Positions 58,748-64,000 of a DNA stretch of 64,000 bases are shown piece after piece. The DNA is from JAICUY01 sp963716585 (lineage in GTDB: Bacteria > Chloroflexota > Limnocylindria > QHBO01): assembly GCA_963716585.1 (NCBI GenBank), contig CAVQTN010000004.1, forward strand, positions 496,001 to 560,000, in the 5' to 3' direction. Each line of letters opens with the position of its first letter. Position 1 is the stretch's first letter. The translations under genes and the position numbers were made by a program. The notes under the pieces are model-generated. The model searched no databases and was not told where the DNA came from. It saw only the letters and a list, made by a program, of their open reading frames with translations.

Positions 58748-59961
58748 GCGGGCAGCCGTGCCTCGCCGGGCAGACCGGCAGCGTCGCGCAGCAGCTCGGC
58801 CCGGTCGGTGCGCTCCCAGGGCAGGTCGAGCTCCGGACGGCCAAAATGACCGTACGCGGCGGTCTGGCGATAGATGGGGCGCTGAAGATCGAGCGCATCG
58901 ATGATCGCGCCGGGCCGCAGGTCGAAGTAGCGCCCGATGAGCTCGACGATGAGCTGATCGTCGACCGCGCCGGTGCCGAAGGTATCGACGTTGACGGCCA
59001 ACGGATGGGCCACCCCGATGGCGTACGCCAGCTGCAGCTCGAAGCGGCGTGCCAGTCCGGCGGCGACGACGTTCTTGGCGACGTAGCGGGCCATGTAGGC
59101 GCCCGACCGGTCGACCTTGGTCGGATCCTTGCCCGAGAAGCTGCCGCCGCCGTGGCGGCCCATGCCGCCGTACGTGTCGACGATGATCTTGCGGCCCGAG
59201 AGCCCGGAATCGCCCATCGGCCCACCGATGACGAAACGCCCGGTGGGATTGACCAGGTACCTGGTCTGGTCGTCGAGCAGTTCCTCCGGAATGGCGCCGT
59301 CGATGACCTCGGAGCGGACGGCCTCGGTCAGGTCGTCGGTCGATACGCCGGGATCGTGCTGGGTGCTGATCACCACCGTATGCACCCGACGCGGATGCCA
59401 GTCGGCGTCGTACTCCACCGTCACCTGGCTCTTGCCATCGGGGCGCAGGAACGGCAGGGTGCCGTCCTTGCGCACCGCGGCGAGCCGTTGCACGACCCGA
59501 TGCGCCAGCTGAATGGGTGCCGGCATGAGCTCATCGGTCTCATCGGTCGCGAAGCCGAACATCATGCCCTGGTCGCCGGCACCGAGCTCCGCGGGCTCGA
59601 GGCCGCCCCGCGACTCGAGGGCGTCGTCGACACCACGCCGGATGTCGGGCGATTGCTCCTTCAGGGCGGTGATGGCGCCGCAGGTCTCGTAGTCGAAGCC
59701 AAGGGCCGAATCGTCGTAGCCGATTCCCTTGACCGTCTCGCGGACGACGCTCTGCACGTCGACGTAGTGCTCGGTCGTGAGCTCACCCAGGACGAAGACG
59801 AGGCCGGTCGTGGCCGCGACCTCGACCGCCGAGCGCGCCCGCGGGTCGTGGGCAAGCACCTCGTCGAGGACGGCATCGGCCACGGCGTCGCACAGCTTGT
59901 CGGGATGGCCCTCGGTGACCGACTCCGAGGTGAACAGGATTCGCAGGTCAGGATTGGGCAT
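58744..59961 (-). CDS. metK: S-adenosylmethionine synthetase
   Basis: A 405-residue enzyme making SAM from methionine and ATP. Motifs: SESVTEGHPDKLCDAVADAV (~14-33), GAGDQGMMFGFATDET (~127-142), DTYGGMGRHGGGSFSGKDPT (~269-288, the P-loop-like GGGSFSGKD) and KVDRSGAYMARYVAKNVVAA (~290-309). Length is normal. It has GGAGA before ATG 59961 and a TACACT box ~48 bases upstream, so it is leadered. AhcY is encoded immediately upstream on the same strand, so both ends of the methyl cycle are together. Confidence 0.95.
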   Translation of the reverse strand: MPNPDLRILFTSESVTEGHPDKLCDAVADAVLDEVLAHDPRARSAVEVAATTGLVFVLGELTTEHYVDVQSVVRETVKGIGYDDSALGFDYETCGAITALKEQSPDIRRGVDDALESRGGLEPAELGAGDQGMMFGFATDETDELMPAPIQLAHRVVQRLAAVRKDGTLPFLRPDGKSQVTVEYDADWHPRRVHTVVISTQHDPGVSTDDLTEAVRSEVIDGAIPEELLDDQTRYLVNPTGRFVIGGPMGDSGLSGRKIIVDTYGGMGRHGGGSFSGKDPTKVDRSGAYMARYVAKNVVAAGLARRFELQLAYAIGVAHPLAVNVDTFGTGAVDDQLIVELIGRYFDLRPGAIIDALDLQRPIYRQTAAYGHFGRPELDLPWERTDRAELLRDAAGLPGEARLPA

Positions 59962-60012
59962 GCGCGGTCTCCGGCGTGGCGCTCGAGGGGCGCTGCGGAG
60001 AGTGTACCGCCG

Positions 60013-61293
60013 CTACGTGCCCGACTCCCAGGACGCGGAGTAGGCCTTCTGCTCGGGCGTCATGCCCGCCAGGTCGATGCCCATCGAGGCGAGCTTCAGG
60101 CGCGCGACTTCGTGGTCGATGTCGTCGGGAACGCCGTACACCCGAGGCTCCAGCTCATCGAGGTGGTCGCGCATCCATTCCAGCCCGAGCGCCTGGTTGG
60201 CGAAGCTCATGTCCATCACCAGGGAAGGATGTCCCTCGGCGGCGCCCAGGTTGACGAGGCGCCCATCGGCCAGCAGGTAGATGCGGCGGCCGTCTTCCAT
60301 CACGAACTCGGTGGTGAACGGCCGCACCTCGCGACGGCTCACCGACTGCGCCTCGAGCGCGCCGAGCTCGAACTCGTCGTTGAAATGGCCGGCGTTGGCC
60401 AGGATCGCGCCGTCGCGCATCAGCGGGAAGTGGGCCACGCCGAAGACGTTGAGGTTGCCGGTGGCGCTGATGAAGATCTCGCCCTCGGCTGCGGCGGCAT
60501 CGGCATTCATGACGCGGAAGCCGTCCATCGCCGACTCGAGCGCGCGGATCGGGTCAACCTCGACCACGATCACGTTGGCGCCCATGCCGTCGGCGCGCAT
60601 GGCGATCCCGCGCCCGACCCAGCCGTAGCCGCCGATGACCACCGTCTTGCCGGCGAACAGCACGTTGGTGGCGCGCAGGATGCCGTCGATGGCGCTCTGC
60701 CCGGTACCGTAGCGGTTGTCGAACAGGTGCTTGGTGAGCGCCTGGTTGACGGCCACGATCGGGTAGCGCAGCTTGCCGGCCGCCGACATCGCGTTCATGC
60801 GGATGACGCCCGTCGTCGTTTCCTCCGTTCCGCCGACGACGCCGTCCAGCAGGTCGGTGCGCTGGGTATGCAGCGCCGTGACGAGGTCGGCGCCGTCATC
60901 CATGGTGATGTGCGGCGCGTGATCCAGCGCCGCGCCGATGTGCGCGTAGTACGACTCGCGATCCTCGCCCTTGATGGCGAAGGTCGGGATGCCGTAGCGC
61001 GCCACCAGCGCCGCCGCCACGTCGTCCTGGGTCGACAGCGGGTTCGACGAGCAGAGGACGGCATCGGCCCCGCCGGCGACCAGCGTGCGCATCAGGTTGG
61101 CCGTCTCCGATGTGACGTGCAGGCAGGCGCTGATGCGCCAGCCATCGAACGGACGCTCATCCGCGAATCGCTCCCGGATGTCGGCCAGGACCGGCATCTG
61201 GCGGTCGGCCCATTCGACCTTCAGCACGCCCGCATCGGCCAGGCCCGGGTCGCGGATGTCGCCGATGGTGCTCACCGGCCGTCGCGTGGCCAT
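60013..61293 (-). CDS. ahcY: Adenosylhomocysteinase, short (Thermotoga/archaeal-like) type
   Basis: A 426-residue NAD-dependent hydrolase that splits S-adenosylhomocysteine. The motifs CLHVTSETANLMRTL, SSNPLSTQDDVAAAL, TKHLFDNRYGTGQSAIDG (catalytic Lys/Asp) and IGGYGWVGRGIA (NAD binding) are present. The C-terminus ends MTPEQKAYSASWESGT, without the KPDHYRY-like tail that completes the NAD site of the neighbouring subunit in classic enzymes. NRYGTGQS is the short-type pattern. I chose ATG 61293 since the longer frame extends deep into the GNAT gene. Confidence 0.9.
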   Translation of the reverse strand: MATRRPVSTIGDIRDPGLADAGVLKVEWADRQMPVLADIRERFADERPFDGWRISACLHVTSETANLMRTLVAGGADAVLCSSNPLSTQDDVAAALVARYGIPTFAIKGEDRESYYAHIGAALDHAPHITMDDGADLVTALHTQRTDLLDGVVGGTEETTTGVIRMNAMSAAGKLRYPIVAVNQALTKHLFDNRYGTGQSAIDGILRATNVLFAGKTVVIGGYGWVGRGIAMRADGMGANVIVVEVDPIRALESAMDGFRVMNADAAAAEGEIFISATGNLNVFGVAHFPLMRDGAILANAGHFNDEFELGALEAQSVSRREVRPFTTEFVMEDGRRIYLLADGRLVNLGAAEGHPSLVMDMSFANQALGLEWMRDHLDELEPRVYGVPDDIDHEVARLKLASMGIDLAGMTPEQKAYSASWESGT

Positions 61294-62132
61294 GTCTGCC
61301 GAATCGCCTCTCGCAGCGGTCTCATGAGGCCCCATCCTCCGGAACGTCGGCGCCCGATGCGCTCCACGATCTCGGAGTAGGTTCGGTAGCCGAGCCGCGC
61401 GTAGGCGGCCACCGCCGGGGCGTTGTCGGCGTGCACGTTGAGCGCCACGTCCGCGGTGCGCTCGAGCAGTTCGGCAGTCACTGCGGCGGTCACCATCTTG
61501 GCGAAGTCATGCCCGCGAAAATCGGCGTGGGTCATGACGTTGCCGACCACGCCGATCCCCTCCCGCGGGTTCACGACGTGCGTGCCGGCCGCGCTGACCA
61601 GCCGGCCGCGGACGCGGACGCCGTAGTAGATCCCGTCCTCGACCACCGAGATGGGGAAGCCGGTTCGAAAGCCGAGCTGGTAGAGCCGGTTGAGGTCGTC
61701 GATGTCGCCGGATCCGAGCCGCTCCGCCGGACCAGCGAAGGGCCGGAACGTGGCCTGGTCGACCACCATGCGCAGCATCACCAGCGGTGCCTCGAGCTCG
61801 TACAGCTCCGACAGCACGGCCTGGTGCTCGTCGCTCGCCTGGAAATAGGCATCGCGCGGCTTGATGACGCTGGCCAGCACCGCGCGGACGCCGTCACCCG
61901 CTCCCATGACGAAGAGTGGCTGCGGCACCAGGCCCTCGTGGTGCATCGCCAGCGCGGTGGGCCGCCCGTCGGCGGCATAGGCCATGCCCCAGGTGAGGCG
62001 ACGGCGGGTCGCAGAATCAAGGTCGCCGAGCGCATAGGCCGCGTACAGCCGGTCGGTGCGCAGGAATGCTCCGATCTGGTCACGGTCGGTGACCTCGCGT
62101 GCCCGGACCTCGAGGCGTTGCGCCACCGCCAT
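61272..62132 (-). CDS. GNAT-family N-acetyltransferase
   Basis: A 286-residue protein with a C-terminal GNAT fold. The acetyl-CoA loop region is GNVMTHADFRGHDFAKMVTA (~195-214; a Q/RxxGxG/A-like RGHDFA), followed by ALNVHADNAPAVAAYARLGY (~229-248). An N-terminal domain of ~120 residues (FLRTDRLYAAYALGDLDSAT) resembles the double-GNAT type seen in mycothiol-like or unknown acetyltransferases. Substrate unknown. ATG 62132 follows the apt stop by 13 bases. Confidence 0.83.
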   Translation of the reverse strand: MAVAQRLEVRAREVTDRDQIGAFLRTDRLYAAYALGDLDSATRRRLTWGMAYAADGRPTALAMHHEGLVPQPLFVMGAGDGVRAVLASVIKPRDAYFQASDEHQAVLSELYELEAPLVMLRMVVDQATFRPFAGPAERLGSGDIDDLNRLYQLGFRTGFPISVVEDGIYYGVRVRGRLVSAAGTHVVNPREGIGVVGNVMTHADFRGHDFAKMVTAAVTAELLERTADVALNVHADNAPAVAAYARLGYRTYSEIVERIGRRRSGGWGLMRPLREAIRQTWPRDGR

Positions 62133-62145
62133 GATGCTGTCGAGC

Positions 62146-62676
62146 TCAGTAGGTGAGCAGCGTATTGATCTGGAACTCGCCCAGGTGGTCACGGCCCTTG
62201 AGCGCGGTGAGCTCGACCATGAACGACAGGCCGGCGATCTCCCCGCCCAGCCGCCGCACCAGCTCGATCGTGCCCATCACCGTCCCACCGGTGGCCAACA
62301 GATCGTCGACGATGAGCACGCGCTGTCCGGCCTGGATCGCGTCGCGATGAATCTCGAGCGTCGCGGTGCCGTACTCGAGCGCGTACTCGACCTCGAGCGT
62401 CTCCGCCGGCAGCTTCCCGAGCTTGCGCACCGGGACGAAGCCGGCCCGCAGCTTGTAGGCCAACGGCGCGCTGAAGATGAAGCCGCGCGACTCCATGCCC
62501 ACGACCAGGTCGACGTTCGCGTCCTTGACCTGTGCGGCCATCTGGTCGATCACCTCGGCGAAGGCGTCGGCCTCCTTGAGGAGGGTGGTGATGTCATAGA
62601 ATCGGATGCCCGGCTTCGGGAAATCCGGGACCTCGCGGATCTTGGCGCGCAGGTCGTCCATGGTGCTGGTCGTCAC
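62146..62676 (-). CDS. apt: Adenine phosphoribosyltransferase
   Basis: A 176-residue purine salvage enzyme converting adenine and PRPP to AMP. It has the family start DFPKPGIRFYDITTLL, GMESRGFIFSAPLAYKL (~59-75) and the PRPP motif VLIVDDLLATGGTVMG (~119-134). Start GTG 62676 gives 176 residues; ATG 62661 would give 171. A TAGACT -10 candidate lies ~50 bases upstream. It is followed by the GNAT, AhcY and MetK genes on the same strand and complements adenosine deamination in purine recycling. Confidence 0.93.
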   Translation of the reverse strand: MTTSTMDDLRAKIREVPDFPKPGIRFYDITTLLKEADAFAEVIDQMAAQVKDANVDLVVGMESRGFIFSAPLAYKLRAGFVPVRKLGKLPAETLEVEYALEYGTATLEIHRDAIQAGQRVLIVDDLLATGGTVMGTIELVRRLGGEIAGLSFMVELTALKGRDHLGEFQINTLLTY

Positions 62677-62762
62677 GGGTTGGGCACTCCAGCCATCTCA
62701 TCGGCGAAATTCGACGCTGCGAGTCTAGACCGATGCGGTGGCGCCCGTCCATGTCGTCCCCC

Positions 62763-64000
<1,238 letters not shown>

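Noticed and set aside
58390..61380. A 996-residue plus-strand open frame
   Set aside because: Antisense shadow of metK and ahcY, with the same biased composition and no recognisable domain.

Overview
This window is about 64 kb of very GC-rich, gene-dense bacterial chromosome. It has housekeeping genes, short intergenic gaps, many 1-8 base stop/start overlaps and frequent GTG or TTG starts. I see no phage, IS, CRISPR, tRNA or rRNA signal. A Ni-superoxide dismutase, short-type adenosylhomocysteinase, a YyaL-type thioredoxin protein, a contiguous ACC/FAS-II cluster and apparent leaderless genes would fit an uncultured Chloroflexota lineage (for example Limnocylindria-like). An actinobacterium-like host is not excluded. 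This placement is inference.

Layout. 1-7.3 kb: the edge of an unknown gene, an adenosine deaminase, a HAD phosphatase and a complete BMP-type nucleoside ABC importer. 7.3-18.4 kb: a metallophosphoesterase, frameshifted Mrp, two PIG-L deacetylase homologues (one with altered catalytic residues), a second variant adenosine deaminase, an LCP protein, YjbQ, a YyaL-type protein, an ABC exporter and a CsoR regulator with a palindromic operator over its start. 18.5-25 kb: a large protein resembling a catalytically dead DNA methylase, in an operon with an acidic TPR protein behind a strong promoter and a repeat-bearing leader; then a membrane protein and PolX. 25-26 kb: two very small proteins diverge from a CGNR regulator, with two matching operator-like repeats between them. 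26-34.6 kb: an MgtE-N/CBS protein with an atypical Nramp, a split ALDH pair, Ogt with a sigma factor, a DsbA-like protein and DeoC. 34.6-36.3 kb: Ni-SOD, its protease and a dienelactone hydrolase. 36.4-45.6 kb: accD-accA-(biotinless accB-like)-fabD-accC-fabZ-fabF-accB-fabH-fabG. 45.7-49.4 kb: a sigma factor, BirA, TrpS and an AI-2E-family protein. 49.4-52.5 kb: a cobalamin-riboswitch-controlled B12 importer. 52.5-64 kb: a SWIM protein, PGI/PMI, PGM/PMM, an acyltransferase-like protein, a mannose-1-phosphate guanylyltransferase, ProC, MetK, AhcY, a GNAT, Apt and partial aconitase.

The genes form recognisable functional units. Nucleoside import sits with adenosine deamination and purine salvage (Ada, Apt, DeoC plus aldehyde oxidation). 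Malonyl-CoA and fatty-acid synthesis are largely in one transcription unit with BirA nearby. The S-adenosylmethionine cycle (MetK, AhcY) is together, as is GDP-mannose precursor supply (PGI/PMI, PMM, ManC).

Two window-wide signals stand out. Twelve starts have a TAnnnT -10 hexamer only 6-8 bases upstream, as in leaderless transcription. Four genes (mrp, nramp, birA, AI-2E) carry five single-base frameshifts in G/C-rich strings, which look more like consensus errors than real decay. The most novel-looking items are the AccB paralogue without a biotinyl lysine, the CGNR/small-protein locus and the dead-methylase-like protein.
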